A stretch of DNA of 64,000 nt. Origin: Botryosphaeria dothidea. Its lineage: Eukaryota; Ascomycota; Dothideomycetes; Botryosphaeriales; Botryosphaeriaceae. The translations under genes and the position numbers were made by a program. Under the pieces are notes generated by a model. The model did not search any database. It was not told where the DNA came from and saw only the letters and a program-made list of their open reading frames with translations. Below, one piece after another: positions 32,203-43,849 of the stretch. Where the stretch lies: NCBI GenBank assembly GCA_011503125.2, contig WWBZ02000009.1, positions 124,001 to 188,000 on the forward strand, in the 5' to 3' direction. Each line of letters begins with the position of its first letter. Position 1 is the first letter of the stretch.

Positions 32203-33082
32203 AGCTCTCGGATCGTGTCGATGCCACTCACGGTGAGGACTTCACCATCAGCTGGCGGTTGAATGAAAAGATATTCGGGGTATACAGGTGGACTATCACC
32301 TTCATAGGCTGGGTACGACATCTATTTTAGCAGACAGGACAATCAAATGGAATCAGCTGGCATTGGACAGCGTGAAATTCAATTTCATGGAGAGTGGCAG
32401 TGTCTATCCGGATGGGTTTGCTAGTGAAAATGCAATATACTCACGTCCGGGTGAATGCTTCCACTCCCTGTGGCACTTCGATCAAATCTTTCTCCAACCT
32501 ACTAACAGGTGGAGCTTTCGCAAATATCATGATTGCTGAGAAATCCGGTCTTCTTTGAGCACCCGCGCACCCTGGAACAATTGAAAATCATCACCGCGCC
32601 AATATAGTTCATCATGAGCGTTCGTCCATTTTTGTTTCTATCGCAAAGACGAATGCCGTCCCGTTCTCTTCCAGTCCGTGTATTCCCAGCGTATCATGTA
32701 CATGTACCAGAAGTAAAGGAAAGGATACCCATACCCTATTTCAAAGACGCAGCCCTTTTTACATCCCTAATATCCCGAGAATCCAGAAATATGTCATGAA
32801 GAAAAATGGGGGGGGGGAGAATAGAGAAAGGAATACGCAACCCATCGCTTCTCTTACAGCGGCCCACACCAACAGCAACGATCATATCAACACAATCGCC
32901 AACGTGATACTGACAGAAAAAAAAAGGCCAACGCTATTATACCCCTCTATGCTCATGACAGTCATAACGTTGTATTGCTCACACACGACTCCCAAACACC
33001 ATGCTGCGCTTCGTGCCACCCCGCTCAACAATCCAACAAGCAAATCTTTATCAACTCATTTGCTCATAGCATCACTCTCCCC
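32203..33082. other. Convergent intergenic region with a fold-back repeat
   Basis: 880 bp lie between the ends of two convergent genes. It holds fold-back copy 3 (32391-32468) and a G9 run near 32807. The remainder is A/T-richer and shows no gene. Confidence 0.5.
32391..32468 (-). repeat. Fold-back (MITE-like) repeat, copy 3
   Basis: Read on the minus strand, its core is GGGAGTGGAAGCATTCACCC, then GGAC (32468-32445). A diverged inverted arm GAGTGGCAGTGTCTATCCGG lies at 32392-32411. The internal segment AGTATATTGCATT resembles AGTATTGCAATAC of copy 1. It lies 189 bp downstream of the coiled-coil gene. Confidence 0.55.
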
Positions 33083-35497
33083 TTATAACTTCCTGATTGC
33101 CTCCTCAAAATCATCCGAGCTATCACTCGTGCTCCTCGCGTGCGCATACCCTCCCCTACTACTTCCTACACCCGCAGGCCCACCACTCGGGCTAGCCGTC
33201 CCCTGCGGCACGCCTGGCGCCGGCACCCTGACGTCGATCGGCGCAGACGACAAACCGCCACCGGTTAGATTCCTGCTATGGCCAGGCGCGCTGGTCGGGG
33301 CAGGCGGCATCGGGACCGTCCACCTCTCCTCGTCGCTCAGCACACCCAGCTCCGGATCCTCGATATCGTCCTTGGGGTCGGAATAGCTGGGTGGCGAGCC
33401 GTGGCGGCCGTAGAAGGCGTCGTTGTCGTCGTCGCTGTCGGAGATGCGCGGCAGGTAGTGGGGCGTGGAAGAAGACTGCTGGGCGCTGTTCTCTTCGTCG
33501 AACCGGCTGTCGCCCTTCACGAGACCGAGGCGCTCTTCTTCGGTTTCGGTGTCGCCGCCGTTGCTGTTGCGCTTTGTCGGGTTGCGGTGCGCGAAGCTGA
33601 GACCGGAGCGCGCGCTCATGGGGCGGCGATCGCTGCCGGCGGAGTCGGGGCGTGAGAAGGGGTGGAAGACGTTGGTGAAGGAGAATTGGCGTTTGGTGTT
33701 CGAGTGTGGGGAGCTGGTTGCGCCAGAGCCGTGGGGAGGAGGCGACGGGGGGCTGAGAGTGCTGCCTGGTGGCAATTTCACCCGTCCATCGATACTGGGT
33801 GCCCAGTGGACACCGCTTGAAGAGGAGCCGGGTGGTGCGTGGTATGATGTGTCCTCGTCGTCGCCCTCAACGCGGAGCCCAGGCGGAAGTCCATAGACAT
33901 GAGGTCGTCCAGCACCATCTGTGGCAAAGTCCTGGGCAATTATTGAGCTCGGAGGAGGAGGTGGTCCTCGTGAGTGTGATGAAGAGACTGAAGCGGCTTT
34001 GGTAGGAACCTCAATCGATTCCAGCGGAACAGGATGTGTCGAAGCATGAGAAGGGCTTCTCTTAGATCTTCCACGTGATGAAAGTCGTGAGAAAAATCCA
34101 GGGTGGATCTCATCTTCGCTGTTCCGATCATGTTCAGAGTCGGAATCAGGGAAATGTGACATTCCCAATGGCGGATGCACTGTCTTCTGGCGTCTGATCG
34201 ACGGTTGACTTGAACTCAAGACCGTCTTGCGCCTGCGCAAACCATCCCATTCTATGGATTCATTTTCTCCGATTGGCTCCATGCTGACTGAAGCGAGGGT
34301 CTTCGCCTCCTCAGCCTCTCTTCTCTTTCTCGCAACCGAAAAGGTGCGGAGAAGTGCAGCACCGCCGCGGAGAGTATCGGCTCTTGGCTCGTACTCCGGC
34401 TCCTCTTGCTCGGCAACTGTCCGGACCTGATCAAGGTCGCCCTGAAACACTGCAGCATCCGGGACGTCCTTTGCGGATTTCGAAAGCTGCAAGAGAACTA
34501 CGCCGGAACAAATTACCAGGAATCCCATGACGACCGTAGAAATAGTCGTTCCAGTGCCCTTGAAACCTTGGAATAGGATGGCCGATGTGACAATGGTTGC
34601 ACTGGTGAAGAAAACATAATACGTAGGCGTAACCAGCGCAGCGTTGAAGACATTGAGAGCTTTCTGTTTGTTGGTTAGCAGACGATTCCAAGCATGACGA
34701 CAGTGCAATTCAAAACTTACATTGAGAAAGATAATCTCGGTTAGAAGAGTAGCAATAACAAAGACTAAAACAACGTAGAGAAACCACTGGTTGAACTGCG
34801 CGACACCTCTGATCTGCGCAAGAATCGCAGATCCCAGCCCCTGAGTCGCAACCACGCTCAATCCTCCGATCATACTGCAAATACTGATGTCGACCATCAT
34901 CGTCTTCTTGCCATACCGGGGCGCTGCCCAGAATGCAAGGAAGAGAGCTACGGCGATGACGACACCGGTATAGGAAAGGAATCCTGGAGTGATAGCAAGC
35001 TTTTTCAAGTCCTGGATAGTGGAAACGGAAGACTGTTCAGGAGCATTGATGACAATAACCACAGAGCCAACAATACAGTTGAAACAACCAACCTTGCCAA
35101 CGAAACTGAGACGTTCCTTCAGGAAGATGGCGGAAAGGATCGCAGTGACGACAACTGACAAGGCTCCCATGGGAGTAACCAGGATGGCATCGACGAAGGC
35201 GTAGGCGACGAAGTTGCAAACCTCGCCGATAATCATGAGGGTCATACCCGTCCACCACATCCAGTTCTTGAGGTAGCCATAACCTTCTCCGGCCACTTCG
35301 CTGTATTTCTCGTTCGCGGCTAGGAGGCCTTTCTTCTTGACCACGAACGATACGCCAATAAACAGACCTGAGGACAGAGCCAGTATAATTCCAATGACTT
35401 TGTAGATCGCGGGCTTTTCCGAGGCATCACCGGTGGATACTCCACTGCGTGCGTACAGCTGGTGACCCGCCAGTAGGGTATCTCCGGCGAAATCCAT
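33083..35497 (-). CDS. NIPA-type magnesium transporter
   Basis: Exons 35497-34721 and 34663-33083 give 785 residues. The 57-nt intron (GTAAGT to AAACAG) is a multiple of three without a stop; removing it restores the family reading TEIIFLN-KALNVFNAALVTP. The first about 345 residues hold the multi-span NIPA (DUF803) domain, EamA-like: KVIGIILALSSGLFIGVSFV, NFVAYAFVDAILVTPMGAL, FLKERLSFVGKVGC, and PTYYVFFTSATIVTSAI. The remaining about 440 residues are a disordered Ser/Pro/Asp-rich cytosolic tail with KR-rich patches, probably regulatory. NIPA proteins carry Mg2+ across plasma or endosomal membranes. The gene is head to head with COG4. Confidence 0.92.
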   Translation of the reverse strand: MDFAGDTLLAGHQLYARSGVSTGDASEKPAIYKVIGIILALSSGLFIGVSFVVKKKGLLAANEKYSEVAGEGYGYLKNWMWWTGMTLMIIGEVCNFVAYAFVDAILVTPMGALSVVVTAILSAIFLKERLSFVGKVGCFNCIVGSVVIVINAPEQSSVSTIQDLKKLAITPGFLSYTGVVIAVALFLAFWAAPRYGKKTMMVDISICSMIGGLSVVATQGLGSAILAQIRGVAQFNQWFLYVVLVFVIATLLTEIIFLNVSFELHCRHAWNRLLTNKQKALNVFNAALVTPTYYVFFTSATIVTSAILFQGFKGTGTTISTVVMGFLVICSGVVLLQLSKSAKDVPDAAVFQGDLDQVRTVAEQEEPEYEPRADTLRGGAALLRTFSVARKRREAEEAKTLASVSMEPIGENESIEWDGLRRRKTVLSSSQPSIRRQKTVHPPLGMSHFPDSDSEHDRNSEDEIHPGFFSRLSSRGRSKRSPSHASTHPVPLESIEVPTKAASVSSSHSRGPPPPPSSIIAQDFATDGAGRPHVYGLPPGLRVEGDDEDTSYHAPPGSSSSGVHWAPSIDGRVKLPPGSTLSPPSPPPHGSGATSSPHSNTKRQFSFTNVFHPFSRPDSAGSDRRPMSARSGLSFAHRNPTKRNSNGGDTETEEERLGLVKGDSRFDEENSAQQSSSTPHYLPRISDSDDDNDAFYGRHGSPPSYSDPKDDIEDPELGVLSDEERWTVPMPPAPTSAPGHSRNLTGGGLSSAPIDVRVPAPGVPQGTASPSGGPAGVGSSRGGYAHARSTSDSSDDFEEAIRKL

Positions 35498-36259
35498 GGC
35501 GGGCCGGGGGTGTCGGCGAAGCTTAACGGCGGCGGCAGATCTTTATCGGTGCAGTAATATAGTTCTGTGCAAGCATGAAACCATGAAGCGCTCGAAAAGA
35601 ATATTCGAAGAAAGGGTCGAATCTATAATCTTGGCGGCGGCATAGGGCGGAGATCGTGTCTCAGCAAATGTTTATGTTTGCCTCGTATTCCGGCTCGTTC
35701 CCGGCTGACGGAAGTGACGAAGGACGACCGACGGTGAGATTCGTGCGACGGCGCGGCAGACTCGAGCGGGAGGGGAGGAATAGCAGCGCTCGGAGGGGAC
35801 AGGCTGGGTGTTTAGAAGGCAATGGCGGGCGAGCGCATAGATATGGGCGGCGCGGCTGGCGCTTGCGAGAGCTCGAGATTGCGGCGGTTCGGCGGTGCGG
35901 TGGGAGGCGTCGTGGCGCAGCAGGCGGGAGACGTGCGTGTTTGGGTCGTGAGGGGTCGTGAGAGAATGGGCGGAGTGAGGACTGAGCGCGAGGTGAAGCT
36001 GATCTCCGGGCAGGCGAAATTGTAGGCGGTAGGCGGGGGGAAGGTGCAGCGTGCAGAGAGAAGGCAGGGTGCCGGCGAGCCGGGCGGCCTTGCTTGCGGT
36101 TTGGTGGACTCGATGATGCGCGAGGCTGGACTTTGGACCACGCACGCGCGCAGGGTCCGGCCGGAGCAATCAATCAGGGCATTTCATCACCGCCGCCAGC
36201 ACAACACCTGGCCTGCCGCCGCGCTTCCCCACAGCAACCGTGTCGCCGTCGTTTCCGCC
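35498..36259. promoter_or_regulatory. Divergent promoter region, NIPA transporter / COG4
   Basis: 762 bp lie between divergent starts, GC-rich in the COG4-proximal half. The COG4 frame is open for 72 codons upstream of the chosen ATG, so a longer N-terminus is possible but lacks conserved features. No specific sites were assigned. Confidence 0.5.
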
Positions 36260-38775
36260 ATGAACGACCACCACACCCACCACGATGACGACCCGCACCA
36301 CCAGGACATCTACAAGGCCGCCTCCGTCGCCGAGATCCAGGCCACGCTCGCTCACCTGAACCAGCAGGAAGCCCACGTCACCGCACGCCTCAACGATTTG
36401 ATCGCGTCGCAGGAGGACCTCTCCCGCGAGCTCGGCCGCCTCGACCTCCTTCGCGCCCACCTCGGTACCCAGGCCGTCAACACTCGCGCCATCAGCAATG
36501 GCATGCTCTCCGACGCAGCTTCCACCGCCAATCGCATATCGAGCGCCGTGAAGCGCCTGGACAATGAGCAGTCAAATGTGAAAGCCACCTTGGAGGTTGT
36601 CGAGCAGGTGGCCGAGCTCAAGGCCTGTGTGCTGGGCGTGCACGGCTCCATGGGCGCCCCGCAGGATTGGGAGACAGCTGCCAGCTACCTCAATCGTGCC
36701 TCCAAGATACCGCCCGATGTGGTCAACGGCAGCTTCGCCGAAGAAATCGTGCCTACTGCTGAGGTGCCCGATCCGCCGCGTGTAACCCTGGAGAACGCCG
36801 CCGAGTCGCTGTGTGGCCTGTTCTTGCGTGAGTTCGAGAAGGCTGCCAAGGAGGGCGATGGCACCGCCGTCACGCGATTTTTCAAGCTGTTTCCCCTGAT
36901 CGGTAGGTCCGATGTTGGTTTGGATGCCTACGGTCGCTATGTCTGCCACGGTGTCTCGTCGAGAGCTCGCACGAACCTGAACACTGCTGTCGCGAGCAGG
37001 GAGAATTTCTTTTACGCAAATGCCTTGACCAAGCTGTTCGAGCACATTGCCCAAATTGTCGGCGGTCACGAGCCAGTTGTCGAGCGTCATTACGGATCTG
37101 GCATGATGGGCAAGGTAATAGAGCGGCTCCAAATGGAGGCTGATGTTCAGGGTGGCATCATTCTGGACACATGGCGAGATGAGCGCAATATCGACAGAAA
37201 GTTGACCGACATCAAATCATACGCCTTTTCTTTCCTTGTTCAAAGCTTCCTGCCAGCGCCGAGCGGAGGCACTCCCCGCTCCGGCTCTCCGGCCCAACGA
37301 GACAGACTTACTGGCCGTGCAAGCGAAGATGAAGGAGTAGACATGAAGGAGGTCGATGGCCTTCTCGGTGAGACGGCGGTAATGCTTCGAAAATGGTCTC
37401 TGTACACTAGGTTCCTCGCCACAAAGACAGCCGTAAGTAAATGCAATGAAGTGAGAGAGTTTCAATTCCAACTGAGAATTTGTAGCCTGAACCCGACTCT
37501 CCTGATGGAAACGACAACGCTCCATTGACTATGCCCGACTTCCTTGGCTCCAGTAACCTCTCTAAGAAGGTGAACGGCCACTTGCTAGAACCATACAACA
37601 TCATGGCCACTTTCTTCTTCCGTCGATCGGTGGAGAAGGCCTTTCAATTAGACGAACCGCCAGCGGATCTGACTTTAAACCCGAACAAGCCCCTGGGCTC
37701 TAGCCCGCCTTTCGTCACTTCAGCGGTCGACGATGTAATGTATATTGTCAACCAGGTCCTCCAGCGCTCTATAAGCACATCGCAGCGCGGCGTCGTCTCC
37801 AACGTAGTACCCACTATTGGCCGAGTCTTGGGATCGGATTTTGTGGGCATGATCCAGCGGAAAATGCGAGACGATGTCTATCCCAAAGCCGCCATCCAAG
37901 GCGGCATGCCTCCTGAGGATAAGATCATCGCCTTCTTTGTCCTTCTGAACAACCTCGATGTTGCCAATGACTACATCAAACGCATTGTTGAATCCCACAT
38001 CGGTAACCAATCCGGCAAAGCCGTCAACGGAGACGCCCACAGCGCCCTCGTCGACGAATTCCCTTTCGGCCACGACGCTGTTTTCGTCGAGAACTCGCTC
38101 AAGACGATGGAGCACAGCTTCGAAGCCAAGACGACGGAGCTCATCTCGGACGGCATCAGCGTCGCCTTCCACCAGGTCATGAAGCCGCGCACGCGGCCCA
38201 TCCTCGCCGAGGCCTTCCGCGACATCGACTACACCATTACGCCCGACGAACTCGAGGCGCTCAAGCAGCGCGCCGACGAGGCCGCCTCCCAGGACCCCAC
38301 GCTTGCCTCATCGACCGCCATGAGCGCCACCGCCGGCGAGCTCGCCAACGCCGCGGATGATCTCGTCCGCGCCCGCTTCGACCGCGGTTGGTCCGCGCTC
38401 ACCCGCCCTATCAAGCGCATCCTCACTGAGCGCAACTTCGAGCGTCTGTTGGCTGCCAGTGTGTCGTACCTGAGCAAGGCGCTCGAGAAGCGCATCTGGG
38501 CTTACTATGGCCGCGTGAATGAGCTGGGCGCCGTCCGCCTCGAGCGCGATGTCGCGGGTATTGTGTCTGCTGCTGTGGCTGCCGGCGGCAGGTATGCGTT
38601 GAGGGATGCGTTCCAGCGCTGTACGCAGCTGACAATGGTGCTGAATATGGAGGAGGATGAGTGGGCGGAGATCGAGGCCGAGGCGGACGAGGGAGTTATG
38701 AGCTTCAACTGGGTGCTGGATCGCGCGGAGAGGCAAAGGGCGAGGGCGATTGTCAGAGAAAGGGGAAGTGGTTAG
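36260..38775 (+). CDS. COG4: Conserved oligomeric Golgi complex subunit 4
   Basis: Exons 36260-37432 and 37486-38775 give 820 residues (human COG4 has 785, yeast Cog4 has 861). The chosen start MNDHHTHHDDDPHH follows a GTTTCCGCC context. An N-terminal coiled coil (about residues 15-125) is followed by the conserved core: HGSMGAPQDWETAASYLNRA, KIPPDVVNGSFAEEIVPTAE, ESLCGLFLREFEKA, VTRFFKLFPLIGR, YANALTKLFEHIAQIV and VIERLQMEADVQGGIILDTW. The C-terminal part continues through the exon 2 helical-rod region. COG is a tethering complex for retrograde intra-Golgi vesicles; Cog4 contacts the SNARE Sed5/syntaxin 5. The intron is 53 nt at phase 0, and the junction reads KTA-PEPDSPDG. Confidence 0.94.
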
Positions 38776-39410
38776 TGGTCGGGATGGTATCAATGCGTCT
38801 AATGCGGGGACAAGCTAGCGCGTTGCTGTGATCGGGTCAAGAAAAGTTTTTTATATGAGAAGGCCAAATTATTGTCTTAGTAGGCTCATGATATAGGAGA
38901 TTCCGATGCTTCATTCTCGGATGTCAAACGAACGTCTCTTATGCTGTCCGTAAGTGTCTGGGCTACTGGCTGTCAGCGTCGAATGTGACACCCCCATAGA
39001 TAAAGATCTGACCAGGATTGCCATGGGGAGTCGAAGCATTCGTCCAGACGGAAGTGGCAGCAGTGTTTTCGGACGTTCGTGTCCGGATGACGACTTCAGC
39101 CCCTACGAGAGCTGGCACAGAAAGGTAAAAGTGCCACGATAAGTCTGAGTGCACCACATTATCGCAACAGTAACCGAAGGGCATCCTTGAATTTGGCCCC
39201 TCCAGAAACAAGTGACTTGGTGCGGTTTCCCAAAGAGCAAGCAAAAAAAAAAAAACCCCCCCCACTTGTACAGAACCTAAGGGTTCAAGCACCAATATGC
39301 AACTTTCCAAATGATCTAACTAAATCATTGCATCAAACACGTCCGTCCCCCGAAGAGCAAATACACCAGTCACTCTGGCCAGTGTCGTGCATGAATTGAC
39401 CCTCACCTGT
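38776..39410. other. Convergent intergenic region with a fold-back repeat
   Basis: 635 bp lie between the ends of COG4 and the AlkB-like gene. It contains fold-back copy 4 (39024-39101) and an A13-C8 homopolymer junction at 39243-39263. No gene was seen. Confidence 0.5.
39024..39101 (+). repeat. Fold-back (MITE-like) repeat, copy 4
   Basis: The left arm GGGGAGTCGAAGCATTCGTC at 39025 continues with CAGAC. A diverged inverted right arm reads GTCCGGATGACGACTTCAGC, ending in CCC near 39102. It lies 250 bp downstream of COG4. The preceding CCATG is shared with copy 5. Confidence 0.55.
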
Positions 39411-40925
39411 TTACCCGCCCTTTGCCTTAACTATCTGTTTTCCCTGGACTACCTGCTTCGCCCATGGAGGCTCACCATCGTCATCGAATTCAGCCCATTG
39501 GAAGAAAGAGCATCTGTACGAGGTCCATCAGTATTGAGAAATGGAAAAGAAAAAATCAGAACATACCCTTCCTGGCCCGGCGTATAACTCGTATGACACA
39601 TCCACATGTATCTTCCTCTATTCTCCTTCTTCCTCTGCACGCACCTCAACACCGTCGGCACGTTGCACTTGCACCTCGGCGTATAGCGCGGGTGCAGCCT
39701 CTCCTTGTAATACCTGTAAGTAATATTGATCCTCTTGTTCCCAGCTAAAGGGTGTGGGTCGATGGCCGCAGCTGGCGCGATGCTGTGCTTCCATTCTTCC
39801 TGCATTGATGCGTGCATTACAAGGAGTGAGTTGTGCGGGAGATGGATCGCAATCTGGCCTTCAGCATCGGCGCGAGCATTTTCGGCAGCTTTTTTATCTG
39901 CAGAGTCCGTGTTGGAAGAGTCGTCGGCTCGCGGCACAACTTTGCGGACGCGGAATTCGCGGGCAACGCCTAGGCTGAGGCTGCCAATGACAGCACGAGG
40001 CCCGACGTAGGTGAGCTGGTCGGAGTGGTACCCTACGCTTAAGGATCGTCAATGGGATGTTGGGAGGAGAGGCTCGGGTCGGATTGAACCTTTCTGCACC
40101 GCTATCATAGCAGTTGACGAAGGAGGCGTTTGGGACCCATTCATATGGGGATTGATACTTGAGTTTGATGCCGTCTTGAAACTGTTCAACACGTCTCTTG
40201 ATTTCCGCGTTCACTGCTATCTGCACCTTCTGTTTTGCTTTATCCATCTCTGGAAGGGTACGTCTTATATCCTGGGCTTAAGTCAACTCTGAGTTAATAG
40301 CAGTAAGCTGACGTTTCCTTACAGTGATCCGGCTACCATTGTAGATGTAGTCATTCTTGTGACGACCTGCTTCCTCCCAGCTGTCGACGTAAAAGCAGAT
40401 GCTGTGCGGACTCTCAACCACTCTATCAAAGAGCTTGAAAGTTTCTCTTCCGTAGGTTGGAGTTTCTTCTAGCATTTCTCTCAGCAACGCGTCTGCTTCT
40501 TCGGCGGAGAGAAAATTATGGATTATAGAACACGGTGTGTTATTCTCGATATCCTGAGGAGAATACACATGCAATGTCTTCCCCTTCTTCGACATAAGTT
40601 TCTTGTTTGCCGTCTCGTTCCCATTACTGTTTGTTATTTTGAACCGGGAAAGAGAGGACTGATATCCTATTGTCATAGGTTTCTTCCGCGGCGACTCTGT
40701 TTTGCGTCGTTCCGCCAGAGCCTCAGATGCTTTCTGTACTGATCCTTCCGTGTCGAGTAAGATTTCTAGGAGACAGGCACGATCTACCTCCGGGTGCAGC
40801 GAGGCGAGCAAAGCGAGCTTAAAGTCCGTCGATTCGTCTTCTTCTCCGGGTGCTGTTCTGGCGGGGGATAGGGCTTCATTGTCGGGTGAAGCTCGACGCC
40901 TCTTCCGCAAGACAAACGCGTCCAT
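39411..40925 (-). CDS. AlkB-like 2-oxoglutarate/Fe(II) dioxygenase with CUE and GRF zinc-finger domains
   Basis: Exons 40925-40323, 40247-40090, 40037-39567 and 39513-39411 give 444 residues. The acceptors of introns 1 and 2 (CCAGAG, CTTAAG) were chosen because only they keep frame and restore family sequence. A CUE-like ubiquitin-binding helix set lies at residues 33-70 (LALLASLHPEVDRACLLEIL). The AlkB domain (about 130-365) shows YGRETFKLFDRVVESPH, SPYEWVPNASFVNCYDSGAE and the iron site SVGYHSDQLTYVGPRAVIG (His258, Asp260). The distal His338 is in EEWKHSIAP, and RINITYR supplies the 2-oxoglutarate Arg. A GRF zinc finger ends the protein (CKC, then MWMCHTSYTPGQEGCSFFQW). Relatives are ALKBH2/3-type demethylases of alkylated DNA or RNA; the exact substrate is not known from sequence. 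It is head to head with PEX7. Confidence 0.9.
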
Positions 40926-41279
40926 GCTGTGACAATGCGTTGTTCAAGCGGAAGCACATTATTTTTGAAGGTTGGGCCTGCAGCTGTGGCGGACTGTGGT
41001 GGAAGGAAAGTAGTTGCCCCCAAGGCACCGGTCGATGACGGCGTCAGCGCCGAACCTCGGCATCTGCACCGTGCACTCCCGCTGCCCGCTGTCATCCAAG
41101 CTTCATCCCACCTCCATTCGCCGCATCCAAGCTCTACATGCTCCCTCTTGAGCACCATTTTCCCGGCTGAGGCCCAGAGTCATGAGCAAACTGACCAGAC
41201 TCGGCCTCTCCGCAGATAAATCCCCTCCAGAACGTCGCATCACGCCCATGATAGTCGTTCCCAACCACCTCATTCAATC
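40926..41279. promoter_or_regulatory. Divergent promoter region, AlkB-like gene / PEX7
   Basis: 354 bp lie between divergent ATGs, C-rich toward PEX7. It must contain both core promoters. No specific binding sites were assigned. Confidence 0.5.
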
Positions 41280-42412
41280 ATGCTCGAATTCCGCACCCAA
41301 GGCTACAACGGCTACAGCGTCAAATACTCCCCCTTCTTCGATTCGCGCATAGCAGTCGCTGCGTCGGCGAACTTCGGCCTGGTTGGCAATGGCAGGCTGT
41401 ATATCCTCGGCCTGACGCCGAACGGCATCGTAGCTGAGAAATGGTGAGTTGCTGGTGCTGGAGTCTCCCAGCCACCAAGAAAGCACCAGACTGACCTTTC
41501 GGCGCCATTTTCAGGTTCGACACGCAAGACTCTCTCTTTGATACCACATGGTCCGAAGCGCATGAGAACCAGATCCTCACGGCCTGCGGCGACGGCAGCA
41601 TCAAGCTGTTCGACATCTCGCTTTCCGAATTCCCTATCCAATCATGGCAAGAGCACGGGCGTGAGGTATTCGCAGTACACTGGAACCTGGTCACAAAAGA
41701 CACATTCCTCTCATCCTCGTGGGATGGCACGATCAAGATCTGGAACCCCCAAGCACCGGCATCCATCGCGACGCTACCCACACATTCCTGCACCTACAGC
41801 GCCCAATTCTCGCCGCACTCGCCCAGCGTCCTCTCAGCCGTGTCCTCGGACTCACACCTGCGCGTCTTCGACCTCCGCACGCCGGCATCCGCCAGCAACC
41901 ACCTCACTCTCAGCATCCCCATCCACGCGCCCCCGAAGTCGCGCATCGGCGCCCCGCTGCCGGCCGCCGCTCCGCCGTCGGAGGCACTGACGCACGACTG
42001 GAACAAGTACCGCGACGGCATCATCGCGACCGCCGGCGTCGACCGCACCATTCGCACTTTTGACATTCGCCAGCCCGGCGCCGGGCCCATGGCCGTCCTG
42101 CCCGGCCACGAGTATGCGGTGCGCCGCCTGACGTGGAGCCCGCATCTGTCGGACGTGCTGCTGAGTGCGAGCTACGACATGACGTGCCGCGTGTGGACGG
42201 ACGGCACGGCTATGGGCAACGATCCCGCTGAGGCGGCGGCGAAGAACCCGATGGCGTTTGGTGGTGGCCGGGAGATGGGGCGTATGGGCCGGCATACTGA
42301 GTTTGTGACAGGGGTGGATTGGTGCCTCTTTGGTGCTGAGGGCTGGTGTGCGAGCTGCGGTTGGGACGAGAAGCTCTTGGTCTGGGATGTCAGGGCTATT
42401 ATGGGTCCGTGA
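41280..42412 (+). CDS. PEX7: Peroxisomal targeting signal 2 receptor PEX7
   Basis: Exons 41280-41443 and 41515-42412 give 353 residues. The intron (GTGAGT to TTTTCAG) is 71 nt and the phase fits at Trp. The start MLEFRTQGYNGYSVKYSPFF is diagnostic for PEX7. Successive WD repeats follow: RIAVAASANFGLVGNGRL, FDTTWSEAHENQILTACGDG, VFAVHWNLVTKDTFLSSSWD, YSAQFSPHSPSVLSAVSSDS, DGIIATAGVDRTIRTFDIRQ, VRRLTWSPHLSDVLLSASYD and a final VDWCLFGAEGWCASCGWDEK. The beta-propeller binds N-terminal PTS2 signals in the cytosol and, with a Pex20-type co-receptor in fungi, delivers matrix proteins to peroxisomes. The length matches the family. Confidence 0.96.
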
Positions 42413-42761
42413 AATCGGAGCATGTGGATGGGCGGAAAAGTGGTATGCATTATGCGGCGTTTCTTTACCGGTTCGTCTTGATTTTCTGATATGTATAGCG
42501 GTTTTACAACGGTGATGAGAAGAGTATTAAATAAGTCCAATCATGAAATGATTTCGTATCCACTGTCAAGCACAAACCCTCTGAATTCGAGTATAAGGGG
42601 ACGACTGTGATAAGAACACTGAATTTTAGCCCATCAGACTGAGGGAAGATCCAGCCATCATAGAAGTACAGTCCCGAGCGGAGATGAGCAGCATATGCTG
42701 ATTGAGCAGGCGATCGTAAGAGAACAGCTCAACGTCTTAACCGCACATATTCACATGCGTT
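42413..42761. other. Convergent 3' intergenic region
   Basis: 349 bp lie between the ends of PEX7 and the hydrolase gene. No gene or repeat was recognised. Confidence 0.6.
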
Positions 42762-43849
42762 TCAACCTACCCACTCGAACCCATGCTTCCGATGAGTCTC
42801 ACGAATGAATTCAATTGCAGCATTGAAAGCTTCGTCCTTCGTCTTCGTATCGATAGCAAAGTCGGGCACTGTGAGGATTCATCAGTTCTCCAATCTTAAT
42901 GGCAACGTTCCTTTCCAGAAAGGCACTCACGCTCAATCCATCCGTGTAGTTGTCCCTCCATAATCAAACTCTTCACCACTCTCCCCTCCTCACTCCGCTC
43001 TTCAATCTCTCTCTTCAGTCTCTCCACAAACACGAGCTGCTCGTGCAGAATAACGTCGATCGTCGGCACAACGAACAACATCCTCTCCGGCAAGTCCTCC
43101 AGCCTCGCCAAAATCGGATGCAACCGCGCATCCCCCCGATTCCTCTCCCGCGCAACGCCATCGCGCCCGCAATACGCGTCCGCCAGCGGCAGGATCAGCG
43201 CGGCCGGATCGCGCGGCGGGAAACCGGCGGGCCTGGGCTTGCGGTTGGCGGGCGTCCGCAGGTCGACCGGCGCGTAGAACGTCACGCTCGCTTTGACGGC
43301 GCCGGGAGGAGCGGTCTGCGCGGCCGACAAGGCGAGGTTCGCGCCTGCGCTGAGCCCGCTGACGGTGAGGAGGAAGGGGTCGGCGCGGAGGGCGGAGCGG
43401 GCGTTGTGGGCGAGCCAGGCGAGCACGTCGGCGATGTCGTTCGCCGCGGCCGGGAAGGGGTGGAGGGGTGCGAAGCGGTAGGTTGGCGCGACGACGATGG
43501 CGCCGGTGCGGGCGGCGAGGAGGGCGCTGAGGGAGGCGTTGGAGTCGGGGATGCCGCCTATGAAGCCGCCGCCATGGAGGGTGACATGGAGGGGTGGGAG
43601 GCGGGTGGATGAGGGGGTGGGTGGAGTGGGTGGGCGGAAGATTAGGGTGCGGATGGGGTAGCCTGTGCGGTTGGGGATGTGGATGACGGTGTAGCGGCGG
43701 GAGAAGAGCCAGGGGATGTATTTTAGGGTGTTGATGAGGAATACGATAGGTTGGAAGAGGAGCAGCCGCCAGCGGTAGTTGAAGGGGAGGAAGTTGAAGG
43801 GATTGAGTGCGTTAAAGGTGGGCTCTAGCCAGCTGAGTATGAACGACAT
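42762..43849 (-). CDS. Alpha/beta hydrolase of the hormone-sensitive lipase type
   Basis: Exons 43849-42931 and 42868-42762 give 341 residues. The start MSFILSWLEP was chosen over an upstream in-frame ATG because the preceding residues look non-coding. An N-terminal hydrophobic segment (WRLLLFQPIVFLINTLKYI) could anchor it in a membrane. Catalytic features are the oxyanion motif HVTLHGGGFIGG, the nucleophile Ser in SGLSAGANLALSAA and a C-terminal acid region (VVPTIDVILHEQ). The His is in MEGQLHGWIE just before the intron. The short second exon ends in a helix typical of these enzymes (AFNAAIEFIRETHRKHGFEW). The substrate is probably a small ester, lactone or acyl compound and cannot be specified. 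Adjacent genes give no pathway clue. Confidence 0.85.
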
